Origin: J051 sp040289295
GTDB lineage: Bacteria; Armatimonadota; Fimbriimonadia; Fimbriimonadales; ATM1
Assembly: GCA_040289295.1 (NCBI GenBank)
Contig: PSLA01000002.1
Span: forward strand, 1 to 64,000
Direction of reading: 5' to 3'
Length of the DNA stretch: 64,000 nt
This document shows, piece by piece, positions 41,290 to 49,359 of the stretch. Positions within the stretch are counted from its first letter, which is position 1. Each line of letters starts with the position of its first letter. The translations under genes were made by a program, and so were the position numbers. The notes under the pieces were generated by a model that was not told where the DNA came from, did no database searches, and saw only the letters and a list, made by a program, of their open reading frames with translations.

Positions 41290-42291
41290 ATGCCGCACCA
41301 AGTCTGCATCATCAAAGGCGACGGGATCGGACCGGAGATCACCGCCGCAACGCAAAGCATCCTGCAAGCCGCCGGCGTCCAGATTGACTGGATCGAAGTG
41401 GATGCCGGACTTCGTTGCGTCGAGGCCGGAGAGCCAATTGTGCCCGATCGCACAATCGAAAAAATACGCGAAGTTGGCGTCGCGCTCAAGGCGCCGATGA
41501 CCACGCCGGTCGGCAAGGGCAGTGTCAGCCCGAACGTCACACTGCGCAAAAGGCTCGACCTCTTCGCCTGCGTTCGACCTGCCCGCTCGCTGCCCGGAGT
41601 TCCGACGCCGTTCGAGGGCTTGGACATCGTCATTTTCCGCGAGAACACCGAAGACCTCTACGCGCAGATCGAGTACATGGCCACGCCGACCGTCGCGACC
41701 GGCATCAAACTCATCAGCGAGTACGCCAGCGAACGAATCATCCGAGCGGCATTCGAGTTCGCGCGAAAGAACAACCGACGCTCCGTTACGTGCGTTCACA
41801 AGGCAAACATCATGAAAGTCGCCGATGGTCTCTTCTTGCGAACCTTTCAGCGCGTGCGAGAGGACTATCCGGACATCGAGAGTTGGGACACCATCGTTGA
41901 TGCGCTGTGTATGCAACTCGTAACGAAGTGGCGGAACTTCGACGTGCTCGTGATGCCGAACCTATACGGCGACATCGTGAGCGACCTCGCAGCAGGAATG
42001 ATGGGAGGGCTTGGTGTCGCTCCCGGCGGAAACTATGGTGACGACTGCGCCGTCTTCGAAGCCGTGCACGGCTCCGCGCCGAAGTATGAAGGGCTTGACA
42101 AGGTCAATCCGATGGCGCTCACTCTCTCCGCAACGATGATGCTGCGACACCTTGGAGAGACTGCAGCCGCAAAAGCGATCGAATCCGCGGTGGAGAGAAC
42201 GCTCGTCAAGGGCATCAAGACCTACGACCTCTTCGGCGACGCGAAGACCAGCGAGTTCACCGCCGCCGTGGTAAACGAACTGAACGCGTAG
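41290..42291 (+). CDS. Isocitrate/isopropylmalate dehydrogenase family, probably NAD-dependent isocitrate dehydrogenase
   Basis: 333 residues. IKGDGIGPEIT start, FRENTEDLYAQIEYM (phosphorylation-site/substrate helix), HKANIMKVADGLFLRTF with the catalytic Lys region, and MPNLYGDIVSDLAAGMMGGLGVAPGGNYG with the metal-binding Asp residues. The ENTEDLYAGIE-like helix favours isocitrate or homoisocitrate over isopropylmalate. It oxidatively decarboxylates its substrate in the TCA cycle or lysine pathway. No citrate synthase, leu or lys genes next to it. Cotranscribed with the small upstream gene. Confidence 0.87.
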   Translation: MPHQVCIIKGDGIGPEITAATQSILQAAGVQIDWIEVDAGLRCVEAGEPIVPDRTIEKIREVGVALKAPMTTPVGKGSVSPNVTLRKRLDLFACVRPARSLPGVPTPFEGLDIVIFRENTEDLYAQIEYMATPTVATGIKLISEYASERIIRAAFEFARKNNRRSVTCVHKANIMKVADGLFLRTFQRVREDYPDIESWDTIVDALCMQLVTKWRNFDVLVMPNLYGDIVSDLAAGMMGGLGVAPGGNYGDDCAVFEAVHGSAPKYEGLDKVNPMALTLSATMMLRHLGETAAAKAIESAVERTLVKGIKTYDLFGDAKTSEFTAAVVNELNA

Positions 42292-42316
42292 CCCTACCAG
42301 TCGTTGCGTCTGCTTA

Positions 42317-42668
42317 CTACCACGGCCAAATTTCGACTTGGTCGAGGTACGTTACAAAGCCGCCGAAGGTGAACCGGAAGAACACAATCTGACGCACCTC
42401 TATCTCGATGCACCCGTCGCCCGACCGGATGAAGCGAGACGCGTTGGGGGGCCGTGAAGGTGCGGCCGGTCTCCTCCATCGTCATCTGGTATTGCGACAC
42501 CGGAACCAGATCGTCCGTCACCCAGTCGCGCAACAACGGCGTCGTTTGAGCGCTCAGGTCCGAGATGCAACCCTCCACCGTGATCTCAATAGGGCAGGGT
42601 TCAGCCGTTAGGTTGTCGCCCCTACCCCTTAAACGCATCTCACCGCGCGAATCGCGCGCGTGCGGCAT
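42317..42668 (-). pseudogene. Small gene disrupted by a frameshift at a six-G/C run
   Basis: The frame from 42668 encodes PCPIEITVEGCISDLSAQ and LLRDWVTDDLVPVSQYQMTM up to GRTFTAP. At a run of six G (42446-42451, plus strand) the coherent reading jumps frame to NASRFIRSGDGCIEIEVRQ and ends FVTYLDQVEIWPW at a TAG at 42317-42319. Removing one base from the run restores a single protein of about 115 residues. Without it the frame turns into low-quality Arg-rich sequence. No family recognised. Either an assembly error, phase variation at the run, or a recent pseudogene. Confidence 0.5.
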
Positions 42669-42704
42669 TCGCCATAATCGCCCCCGAATGCGGGGGGAGA
42701 GCGA

Positions 42705-43850
42705 GTGATTACGGTCGGCGTGCCAAAGGAAACTGCACCCGGAGAGCGGCGTGTCGCCCTGACCCCGGACGCAGTCAAGGAGCTACTGAATCGAGGGTTG
42801 CGCGTCGTGATCGAGGCGGGCGCAGGAGAAGCCGCTCCGTTTACGGATCAGCAGTACCTCGATGCCGGGGCGGAGGTTCTTCCGAACCCGAAAGACGTTT
42901 ACTCAGCCAGCGATATCATACTGCGAGTGAACGGACCAAAGGAGGCAAACGGGTCTATCGAACACATGAAGCCAGGAGCGGCACTCGTTGCAATGTTCGA
43001 CCGCCACGTCTCTCTCGACACCATCCGAGTGCTCGCCGCGCAAGGCGTTACAGCGTTCGCACTGAACCTGATCCCGCGCATCAGCCGCGCTCAAAGCATG
43101 GATGCGCTCAGCAGCATGAGCACCATCGCAGGCTACAAGGCGGTCGTTTTGGCGGCGGAGCGCTTGCCCCGGTTCTTCCCGATGCTGATGACCGCCGCGG
43201 GCACTCTGCCACCGGCGCGCGTGTTCGTCGTGGGCGCAGGCGTTGCGGGACTGCAGGCGATCGCTACGGCGCGGAGGTTAGGAGCGCTCGTTGAGGCGTT
43301 CGACGTTAGACCCGCCGTCAAGGAGCAAGTCGAGAGCCTCGGCGCGAGGTTCGTCGGTCTGCCCGAGATGCCCCAGGAGACGGAAGACACCTCGGGCTAC
43401 GCCAAAGAGGTCAGCGAAGAGATCCACCAACAGGAACTGCAACTCATTGCCGAGCGGTTACCCAAACGAGACGTCGTCATTACGACCGCGCTCGTGCCCG
43501 GCAAACGCGCCCCGATACTCATCACACTTGACGGCGTCCGCACGATGCAGCCCGGCAGCGTCATCGTAGACCTTGCCGCCCCCGCAGGCGGCAACTGCGA
43601 AGCGACATTGCCAGGGGAAACCGTTGTCGTAGAAGGCGTTACGATCGTCGGCAACACCGATCTCATCTCGACCATGGCGATGGACGCCTCGCGCATGTAC
43701 TCCAAAAACCTGATCGAATTCCTGCGCCTTCTGATACAGGACGGCGCGCTTGCCTTCGACGTAGAGGACGAGATCATTGCCGGCACGATGCTCACGCACG
43801 ACCGGCGTATCGTGCATGAGCCAACACGCCTTGTGATGGAGGAGGAATGA
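42705..43850 (+). CDS. pntA: NAD(P) transhydrogenase alpha subunit, soluble NAD-binding part
   Basis: 381 residues. Domain I of proton-translocating transhydrogenase binds NAD(H). VPKETAPGERRVALTPD start, ALNLIPRISRAQSMDALSSMSTIAGYKAV (family signature), Rossmann motif VFVVGAGVAGLQAIATARRLGA, then VIVDLAAPAGGNCE. The alpha subunit is split, with the membrane part encoded by the next gene, as in Rhodospirillum and Thermus. GTG start with a GGGGAGA site. First gene of a three-gene pnt operon. Confidence 0.95.
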   Translation: MITVGVPKETAPGERRVALTPDAVKELLNRGLRVVIEAGAGEAAPFTDQQYLDAGAEVLPNPKDVYSASDIILRVNGPKEANGSIEHMKPGAALVAMFDRHVSLDTIRVLAAQGVTAFALNLIPRISRAQSMDALSSMSTIAGYKAVVLAAERLPRFFPMLMTAAGTLPPARVFVVGAGVAGLQAIATARRLGALVEAFDVRPAVKEQVESLGARFVGLPEMPQETEDTSGYAKEVSEEIHQQELQLIAERLPKRDVVITTALVPGKRAPILITLDGVRTMQPGSVIVDLAAPAGGNCEATLPGETVVVEGVTIVGNTDLISTMAMDASRMYSKNLIEFLRLLIQDGALAFDVEDEIIAGTMLTHDRRIVHEPTRLVMEEE

Positions 43851-43854
43851 ACTA

Positions 43855-44145
43855 GTGGACCTTATCACAACGCTAACCATCGTCATTCTCGCGGTATTTG
43901 TAGGGCTGGAGGTAATCGCCAAAGTTCCACAAATCTTGCACACGCCCCTAATGTCGGCAACCAACGCCATACATGGCGTCATACTCGTCGGCGGGCTTGT
44001 CGTGCTTGGAAGGGCGAACTCGCTGCTAACGATCGCCCTCGGCTCTCTCGCCGTGCTGTTCGGTACGCTCAACGTTGTCGGCGGATTCGTCGTCACCGAC
44101 CGAATGCTCGAGATGTTCCGGTCGAAGCGGAAGGAGGAGCGATAG
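43855..44145 (+). CDS. pntAB: NAD(P) transhydrogenase alpha subunit, membrane part
   Basis: 96 residues with three to four membrane helices (LTIVILAVFVGLEVIAKVP, PLMSATNAIHGVILVGGLVVLG, LTIALGSLAVLFGTLNVVGGFVVTDRML). The LMSxTNAIHG motif and the C-terminal GGFxVTDRML are diagnostic of this short subunit, part of the proton channel. GTG start 4 bases after the pntA stop; AAGGAGGAG near its end serves pntB. Confidence 0.94.
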   Translation: MDLITTLTIVILAVFVGLEVIAKVPQILHTPLMSATNAIHGVILVGGLVVLGRANSLLTIALGSLAVLFGTLNVVGGFVVTDRMLEMFRSKRKEER

Positions 44146-44146
44146 C

Positions 44147-45541
44147 GTGGAGGTTGCCTGGATCAATGCAGGCTATCTCCTCGGAGCGGTCTGCTTCATC
44201 ATCGCCTTAAAGTTGATGAATTCGCCAAGAACAGCGCGGCTTGGAAACCTCGTTGCCGCCATCGGCATGGCGATCGCCCTCGGGGTCACCTTCTTCCTTC
44301 CAGGCTTTCGACCGGAGAACCTCATATGGATCGGTATCTCCGCAGCGCTGGGCTGCGTGGTCGGAGTCGCTGCGGCGCGGAATGTCGCCATGACGGCGAT
44401 GCCCCAGATGGTCGCGCTGTTCAACGGCCTTGGCGGAGGCGCGGTTGCGCTCGTGGCGATCGTCGAGTACCTCGCCGCAGGTGCGGTTGGCGAGGCGCTT
44501 CCTCCGCTTCCCAGAGCAACAAACGTGCTAAGCCTCATCATCGGCTCGATCAGCTTCACGGGCAGCCTCGTCGCCTATGGCAAGTTACAGGAACTGCTGC
44601 CCTCCAAGCCTCTCACCTTCCCTGGGCACCACTTCGTGAACGTCGGCGTGATGCTGGCGGTCGCGGTGTTGGCGGTGATGCTGATCGGAGGGTTGATTTC
44701 GGTGCCGACGTTTATCGTTTTGACTGCTCTCGCGCTTGCGTTCGGCGTCCTTGGCGTGCTTCCGATCGGAGGCGCCGACATGCCGGTTGTCATCTCCCTG
44801 TTGAACTCCTTTACGGGCACGGCGGCGGGATTGGCGGGCTTCGTCCTTGGCAACACATCTCTGCTCATCGGCGGGGCGCTTGTGGGTGCAAGCGGCCTGA
44901 TCTTGACCTTCCAAATGTGCCAAGCGATGAACCGCCCACTGAGCAACGTCCTGTTTGGCGCATTCGGCGCACAGGCAAAGGGGGCGGAGGCGACACAAGG
45001 CACCACGCGCTCGGTGAAGGCATACGGCGTTGAGGACGCTGCAATCCTTCTTGCGAACGCCGACTCTGTCATCATCGTGCCAGGCTATGGCATGGCTGTC
45101 GCACAAGCGCAGCATGCAGTAAAAGAATTGGCAAAAAAGCTGGCGGAGCGCGGTTCGGACGTGAAGTTCGCCGTCCACCCCGTTGCAGGACGCATGCCGG
45201 GACACATGAACGTGCTCCTCGCAGAGGCGGACGTGCCGTACGAGCAACTCTACGATTTAGAAGACATCAACTCCGAGTTCGCCGATTGCGATGTGGCGCT
45301 CGTCATCGGTGCGAACGACGTTGTGAACCCCGCCGCCAGACACGATAAGAGTTCGCCCATTTACGGTATGCCGATCCTCGACGTGGACAAGGCGCGTACC
45401 TGTATGGTGCTCAAGAGAAGCATGAACCCTGGGTTTGCGGGCATCGAGAATGAACTGTTCTACATGGACAGGACGGTCATGGTGTTCGGGAACGCCAAAG
45501 ACACGCTGACCAAGATCGTGGGCGCGCTGGAGCGCTATTGA
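44147..45541 (+). CDS. pntB: NAD(P) transhydrogenase beta subunit PntB
   Basis: 464 residues. An N-terminal membrane domain of about nine helices (with MPQMVALFNGLGGGA and FTGSLVAYGKLQELL), then domain III that binds NADP(H): VIIVPGYGMAVAQAQHAVKELAKKL, VKFAVHPVAGRMPGHMNVLLAEADVPYEQLYDLEDIN, and VVNPAARHDKSSPIYGMPILDVDKA. Proton influx drives hydride transfer from NADH to NADP+. GTG start at 44147 chosen for the AAGGAGGAGC site 5 bases upstream. Confidence 0.96.
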   Translation: MEVAWINAGYLLGAVCFIIALKLMNSPRTARLGNLVAAIGMAIALGVTFFLPGFRPENLIWIGISAALGCVVGVAAARNVAMTAMPQMVALFNGLGGGAVALVAIVEYLAAGAVGEALPPLPRATNVLSLIIGSISFTGSLVAYGKLQELLPSKPLTFPGHHFVNVGVMLAVAVLAVMLIGGLISVPTFIVLTALALAFGVLGVLPIGGADMPVVISLLNSFTGTAAGLAGFVLGNTSLLIGGALVGASGLILTFQMCQAMNRPLSNVLFGAFGAQAKGAEATQGTTRSVKAYGVEDAAILLANADSVIIVPGYGMAVAQAQHAVKELAKKLAERGSDVKFAVHPVAGRMPGHMNVLLAEADVPYEQLYDLEDINSEFADCDVALVIGANDVVNPAARHDKSSPIYGMPILDVDKARTCMVLKRSMNPGFAGIENELFYMDRTVMVFGNAKDTLTKIVGALERY

Positions 45542-45603
45542 GACGCCCTCGAAACCCCCGGGATGCTGGGCAACCGGGCGTATCCCATGGGGCTCGGCCA
45601 TCG

Positions 45604-45609
45604 TATAAT
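45604..45609 (+). promoter_or_regulatory. TATAAT -10 element for the M48 protease gene
   Basis: Perfect TATAAT 14 bases before the ATG at 45624, giving a leader of about 7 bases. No clear -35. Confidence 0.5.
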
Positions 45610-45623
45610 CTACAGAAGGCTCC

Positions 45624-46391
45624 ATGAAGCGATTGGGTGCATTGAAGGTAGCCGCAGGCGTCGTCCTCCTGGGCGCGACGCTCGTCGGCGCAGGCTGCAA
45701 GGGTACGAACATCCTCAGCAAGAACGAAGAGATTCGCCTTGGCAGAGAGGTAGCAGAACAGGTCGAGAAGGAGTACGTTGTCAGCAGGAACCCGGCGGAC
45801 AACGCCATGATCGAACAGATGGGCCAGCGGCTCGTGGCGGCGAACAACCTCGATTGGCCGTTTACATTCAAGATCCTCGAGGACAACCAAGTCAACGCGT
45901 TCTCTCTGCCCGGCGGCCCGGTCTACCTCTACCGCGGACTGCTCGACATGTCGGAGGGCAACTTGGACGAGATCGCCTGCGTGATGGCGCACGAGATCGC
46001 ACACATCACGAAAAGGCACGCGGCAAAGCAATACTCGCAAGGAGTTCTCACAGACATCGCCATCCTCGTTGGAACGCAAGGCGCGCTGCAAGACATCGCA
46101 CAAATCACCCACGCGTTCGTCTCCATGCGGTACAGTCGCGACATGGAATACGAGGCCGACACCGAAGGGATTCGTTACGCCTATCGCGCCGGCTATGATC
46201 CGAACGGTTTGATCCGCTTCTTCTCGAAGCTTCAACGGCTCGAGAAGGAGGGCAAGGGCGACGTTATCACCAACAACCTCCGCAGTCACCCAATGACCGG
46301 AGCGCGCATCGAGCGAGCGCAGAAGGAGATTGCGCGCATCACCAAAGAGGTGAACGAGCAACTGGAAGCGGAGCTCCACCGGCGACAGTGA
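45624..46391 (+). CDS. M48-family zinc metalloprotease, exported, possible lipoprotein
   Basis: 255 residues. The N-terminal hydrophobic segment ends VGAGC, so it may be a lipoprotein, though the lipobox position -3 is Gly rather than Leu. The catalytic motif HEIAHITKRHA (HExxH with downstream Glu in YEADTEGIRYAYRAGYDP) and the NAFSLPGGPVYLYRGLL segment match BepA/YfgC and LoiP-like periplasmic proteases that act on outer-membrane proteins. The stop overlaps the GTG of the glycosyltransferase by 4 bases. Confidence 0.85.
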   Translation: MKRLGALKVAAGVVLLGATLVGAGCKGTNILSKNEEIRLGREVAEQVEKEYVVSRNPADNAMIEQMGQRLVAANNLDWPFTFKILEDNQVNAFSLPGGPVYLYRGLLDMSEGNLDEIACVMAHEIAHITKRHAAKQYSQGVLTDIAILVGTQGALQDIAQITHAFVSMRYSRDMEYEADTEGIRYAYRAGYDPNGLIRFFSKLQRLEKEGKGDVITNNLRSHPMTGARIERAQKEIARITKEVNEQLEAELHRRQ

Positions 46392-47050
46392 GCGTCTCCT
46401 GCATCATCCCCGCCTACAACGAGGAAACGCGAATTGGAGCGGTGCTTGGTGCCGTCTGCGCCAGCGAACTGGTCAACGAGATCATCGTAGTCAACGACGG
46501 TTCGCGAGACAGGACCTCGGACGTTGCTCGAGCGTTTCCCAAGGTGACTGTTGTGGACCTCGCGTTCAACGTCGGTAAGGGCGGCGCGATCGCAGCGGGC
46601 CTGGAGAGCGTAATCGGCGAAATCTTGTTGCTGCTCGATGCGGACCTGGTAGGTCTGGAAGTAAGACATGTGGATGCCCTGCTTATGCCAGTCCTCGCAG
46701 GAGTAGACATGACGCTGGGCCTCTTCAAGAAGGGCAAGTTGTGGAGCGATGCAGCCCAGGCTATCACACCGGCTATCTCCGGACAGCGCGCCTTGCGGCG
46801 GCGCATCCTGGACGCCGTGCCGAACCTAATTGCGTGCCGCATGGGCGTGGAGATCGCGATCCACCAAGCGGCAAAGGATCTCGGTTGCTCCATCAAGAAG
46901 GTGGACCTGGACGGGGTAACGCACACGCCGAAGGAGGTTAAGTTCGGCCTTGTAAGGGGAGCGACCGCCAGGGCCAAGATGTACGCTGAAATTGGCCGCA
47001 CCATCGTTAGGAGCCGGAAAAAGAACGGAAACGGCGGTTCCGGCGCCTAA
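46388..47050 (+). CDS. Family 2 glycosyltransferase
   Basis: 220 residues. Begins VSCIIPAYNEETRIGAVLGAV with the GT2 nucleotide-sugar strand, then EIIVVNDGSRDRTSDVA (catalytic-base Asp) and EILLLLDADLVGL (DxD). It is short, lacks a membrane segment and ends in a basic helix (RTIVRSRKKN), like small dolichol-phosphate mannose synthase-type or glucosyl-glycerate enzymes. Acceptor unknown. Translationally coupled to the upstream protease gene; the spacer after it (47051-47231) holds a repeat and a hairpin. Confidence 0.83.
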   Translation: MSVSCIIPAYNEETRIGAVLGAVCASELVNEIIVVNDGSRDRTSDVARAFPKVTVVDLAFNVGKGGAIAAGLESVIGEILLLLDADLVGLEVRHVDALLMPVLAGVDMTLGLFKKGKLWSDAAQAITPAISGQRALRRRILDAVPNLIACRMGVEIAIHQAAKDLGCSIKKVDLDGVTHTPKEVKFGLVRGATARAKMYAEIGRTIVRSRKKNGNGGSGA

Positions 47051-47060
47051 CCTGGCCGCG

Positions 47061-47095
47061 GGCTCGCGAGACGCTCGCCCTCCCTGCTTCGGCGT
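47061..47095. repeat. Intergenic repeat, copy 2
   Basis: 25 bases (47061-47085) identical to 12336-12360, followed by TTCGGCGT. It is directly downstream of the glycosyltransferase stop. Confidence 0.6.
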
Positions 47096-47141
47096 CCTTG
47101 AGGTAGAGCAGCACACCCTTGGGGGTATTCCGTCGGGTCGC

Positions 47142-47170
47142 GGGTTTGCAGCCCACCCGCGCTGCAACCC
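47142..47170. terminator. Hairpin after the glycosyltransferase gene
   Basis: GGGTTTGCAGC, eight-base loop, GCTGCAACCC: a 10-pair stem with one bulged T. A weak T-run (TTCAGTCT) follows on the plus strand, so it may end the protease-glycosyltransferase mRNA; it could also be part of a repeat unit with the adjacent 47061 copy. Confidence 0.4.
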
Positions 47171-47231
47171 TTCAGTCTGAGGGCGATACAGCCAAAGATT
47201 GCAATATCTCAACCCGGGAGAAGACTAAGGC

Positions 47232-48530
47232 ATGCCTGGAGAATACAAGCGGCTGGGCGAGATTCTGGTTGAGTCAGGCGTTTTGACCAACCTTCAACTC
47301 TCTGTAGCCATTGCCGCGCAACTGACATCGAACCGACGCCTCGGCGAGATCCTCGTCGAGCGTGGATACGCCAGTGAGGACCAGATAGCGCGCTGTCTTG
47401 CGGATCAGTACGGCTACGACTACATCGAGGACCCAGCGGCGCTTGCACCGGAGCAAAGCGCGCTCGACCTCGTCGGAGCCGAGATGGCGTTCTCACTCAA
47501 GGTATTACCGATTTGCGTAAGGGATGGCGTCTTAAACTGCATCATCTGGGACCCAATAGATGTTTCCGTAACTGACCAGTTGCGTCTGGCAACAGGGAAC
47601 CGGCTGCGCATTTCGATTTCGCCGAAGTCGCGTCTCGAAGCAGCCATTCGGCTCGCATACTCGATCGATCGCGCAGTCGCAGTCACCGCAGGTGGCAGGT
47701 CGTCCAATACGACTCTCCCCTCGCGCTACAAGTCGCAGGAGACCTTGCGGCAAACCGGCTCGCTACTCTGGGTAAGGGCGCTCGACACTCTCCTTGGGCG
47801 ACCCGTCCTTCTGGTCGGAGGCCGCGAAGAAGAGGTCAGCAAGGCACAGCTCACGTCGCGTTGCCGTCTATTTGCGAAAGTGCGCCATCCTTCGGTAACC
47901 GGGGTGTTCGATTTCTTCGCTGACGACGGCTGGGCTTGGGCTGTGCTCGAGGATGTTCGTGGAGAGCCGCTGGATTTAATTCTGCGCACTCGAGGACCGC
48001 GCTCCCTCTCTCAAGCAGCTTTCATCTGCAGCGCGGTCGCCGAAGCCTGCGATGCGCTGCTCGTGGGCGGCTGGGCACACTTTATCACGCCCGAGAATGT
48101 CTTCATTGGCGACCGGCAAATGTGGGTTGTGCCTGGAGCAACGCCACCCGACGCCTGGTCACTGGCGCGCTCCTCGGGCGCGTGCCAAGCCGTGTACGGG
48201 CTCGGATTGCTCATTGGAGCGTCGTTACTTCCTACAAATGATTGGCAAAGCGCAAACTTCGATTGGCGAGCATTCGACGACATGCCGTCCGCGATGAAGG
48301 AGATCTTCGCGCGGTGCACCGACCGTGGCAAGCCGGATCATTATGCCGAGCCGATTCAGGTCGCCTCCGCGCTCAGATCGTACAACTGGAGCGGCCTGAC
48401 CTCCTCCGCTAAGCGGCAGGCTGCCGTAACTTCGGGCGATCGCGACGCCCTACTCGACTCCATCACGCAGGATGCCGCCGAGCGAGCGCCGTTCTGGAAA
48501 AGGCTCTTTGGCATCCGGATGGCTGCGTAA
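47232..48530 (+). CDS. MshEN domain fused to a degenerate protein kinase (pseudokinase)
   Basis: 432 residues. Residues 7-30 and 36-59 are two tandem 24-residue motifs (RLGEILVESG...Q and RLGEILVERG...Q), the MshEN pattern that binds c-di-GMP in GspE/PilB/MshE ATPases; the domain ends about 150. No ATPase follows. From about 180, RALDTLLGRPVLLVGG, VRHPSVTGVFDFFADDG, AVLEDVRGEPLDLIL and AHFITPENVF trace a Ser/Thr kinase fold. The VAIK lysine is Val, HRD reads AHF, LKPEN reads ITPEN, and DFG reads VPG, so it should be inactive. Cotranscribed with the FlhG-like gene. Confidence 0.7.
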   Translation: MPGEYKRLGEILVESGVLTNLQLSVAIAAQLTSNRRLGEILVERGYASEDQIARCLADQYGYDYIEDPAALAPEQSALDLVGAEMAFSLKVLPICVRDGVLNCIIWDPIDVSVTDQLRLATGNRLRISISPKSRLEAAIRLAYSIDRAVAVTAGGRSSNTTLPSRYKSQETLRQTGSLLWVRALDTLLGRPVLLVGGREEEVSKAQLTSRCRLFAKVRHPSVTGVFDFFADDGWAWAVLEDVRGEPLDLILRTRGPRSLSQAAFICSAVAEACDALLVGGWAHFITPENVFIGDRQMWVVPGATPPDAWSLARSSGACQAVYGLGLLIGASLLPTNDWQSANFDWRAFDDMPSAMKEIFARCTDRGKPDHYAEPIQVASALRSYNWSGLTSSAKRQAAVTSGDRDALLDSITQDAAERAPFWKRLFGIRMAA

Positions 48531-48535
48531 AATCT

Positions 48536-49345
48536 ATGAGAACTTTTGCTGTAACCAGTGGCAAAGGCGGCGTCGGAAAGACGAACCTCTCCGCCAACCT
48601 TGGTATCGCACTCGCGGAGGCGGGGCAGCGCGTCGTCTTGTTTGATGGCGACCTCGGGCTTGCCAACCTTGATGTTGTGCTCGGAACGCGCGCACCACAG
48701 AACCTGCAAGCGGTGGTCGCTGGCGAGAAACGCCTCGCCGACATCTTAACTCCTGGGCCAGGCGGGATCCGATTCATCGCAGGAGGGTCGGGGGTTCAAG
48801 AACTCGTCAATCTCACTGGCAACCACCTTGAGCAGTTCCTCGCGGAGTTGAACGAACTACAAAACTCGACCGATTGTCTCATCTTCGACACCGGCGCAGG
48901 CGTTGACCACGCCGTTATGACGTTTGTGCTTGCCGCAGATGAAGTGTTACTGATTACCACGCCTGACCCAGCGAGCATCACCGACGCCTATGCAACCATC
49001 AAACTTGTGTTCGCGAACAAGCCAAACGCACTCATCAAGGTTATCCTTAACATGGTTGCCGACGAGGCGCACGCACACAGCGTCTTCGCATGCCTGAACA
49101 GCATCTGCCGACAGTTCTTGCACAAGAACCTTCACAACGGTGGCTACGTCAGAAACGACCCCGCAGTCGTTCAGGCGATCCGAAAGCGCGAGCCGTTCTA
49201 CCTGTGCCTGAACGGGCGCGGCGCGGCGGGCGACGTCGCGCGGATCGCTGCGGACATACTCGGCGAAGAGTGGGAGCCGGAACCGATAGGCTTCTTCGAT
49301 CGCCTCCGCCTGGCCTTTGCAGGCGGACACCGCAAGACGGCGTAA
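48536..49345 (+). CDS. MinD/ParA-family ATPase, FlhG (YlxH)-like
   Basis: 269 residues. Deviant Walker A GKGGVGKTN at residues 9-17, FDGDLGLANLDVVLG (Walker A' and the FlhG/MinD DADLGLAN motif), and LIFDTGAGVDHAVMTFVLAADEVLLITTPDPASITDAY. GLANLDVVLG plus TTPDPASITDAYA is the pattern of FlhG rather than MinD. No clear C-terminal amphipathic membrane helix. FlhG-type proteins set number and place of flagella. It starts 5 bases after the MshEN-pseudokinase gene and faces divIVA. It is about 19 kb away from the flagellar operon. Confidence 0.85.
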   Translation: MRTFAVTSGKGGVGKTNLSANLGIALAEAGQRVVLFDGDLGLANLDVVLGTRAPQNLQAVVAGEKRLADILTPGPGGIRFIAGGSGVQELVNLTGNHLEQFLAELNELQNSTDCLIFDTGAGVDHAVMTFVLAADEVLLITTPDPASITDAYATIKLVFANKPNALIKVILNMVADEAHAHSVFACLNSICRQFLHKNLHNGGYVRNDPAVVQAIRKREPFYLCLNGRGAAGDVARIAADILGEEWEPEPIGFFDRLRLAFAGGHRKTA

Positions 49346-49359
49346 ACGGGGCGTGCGTA

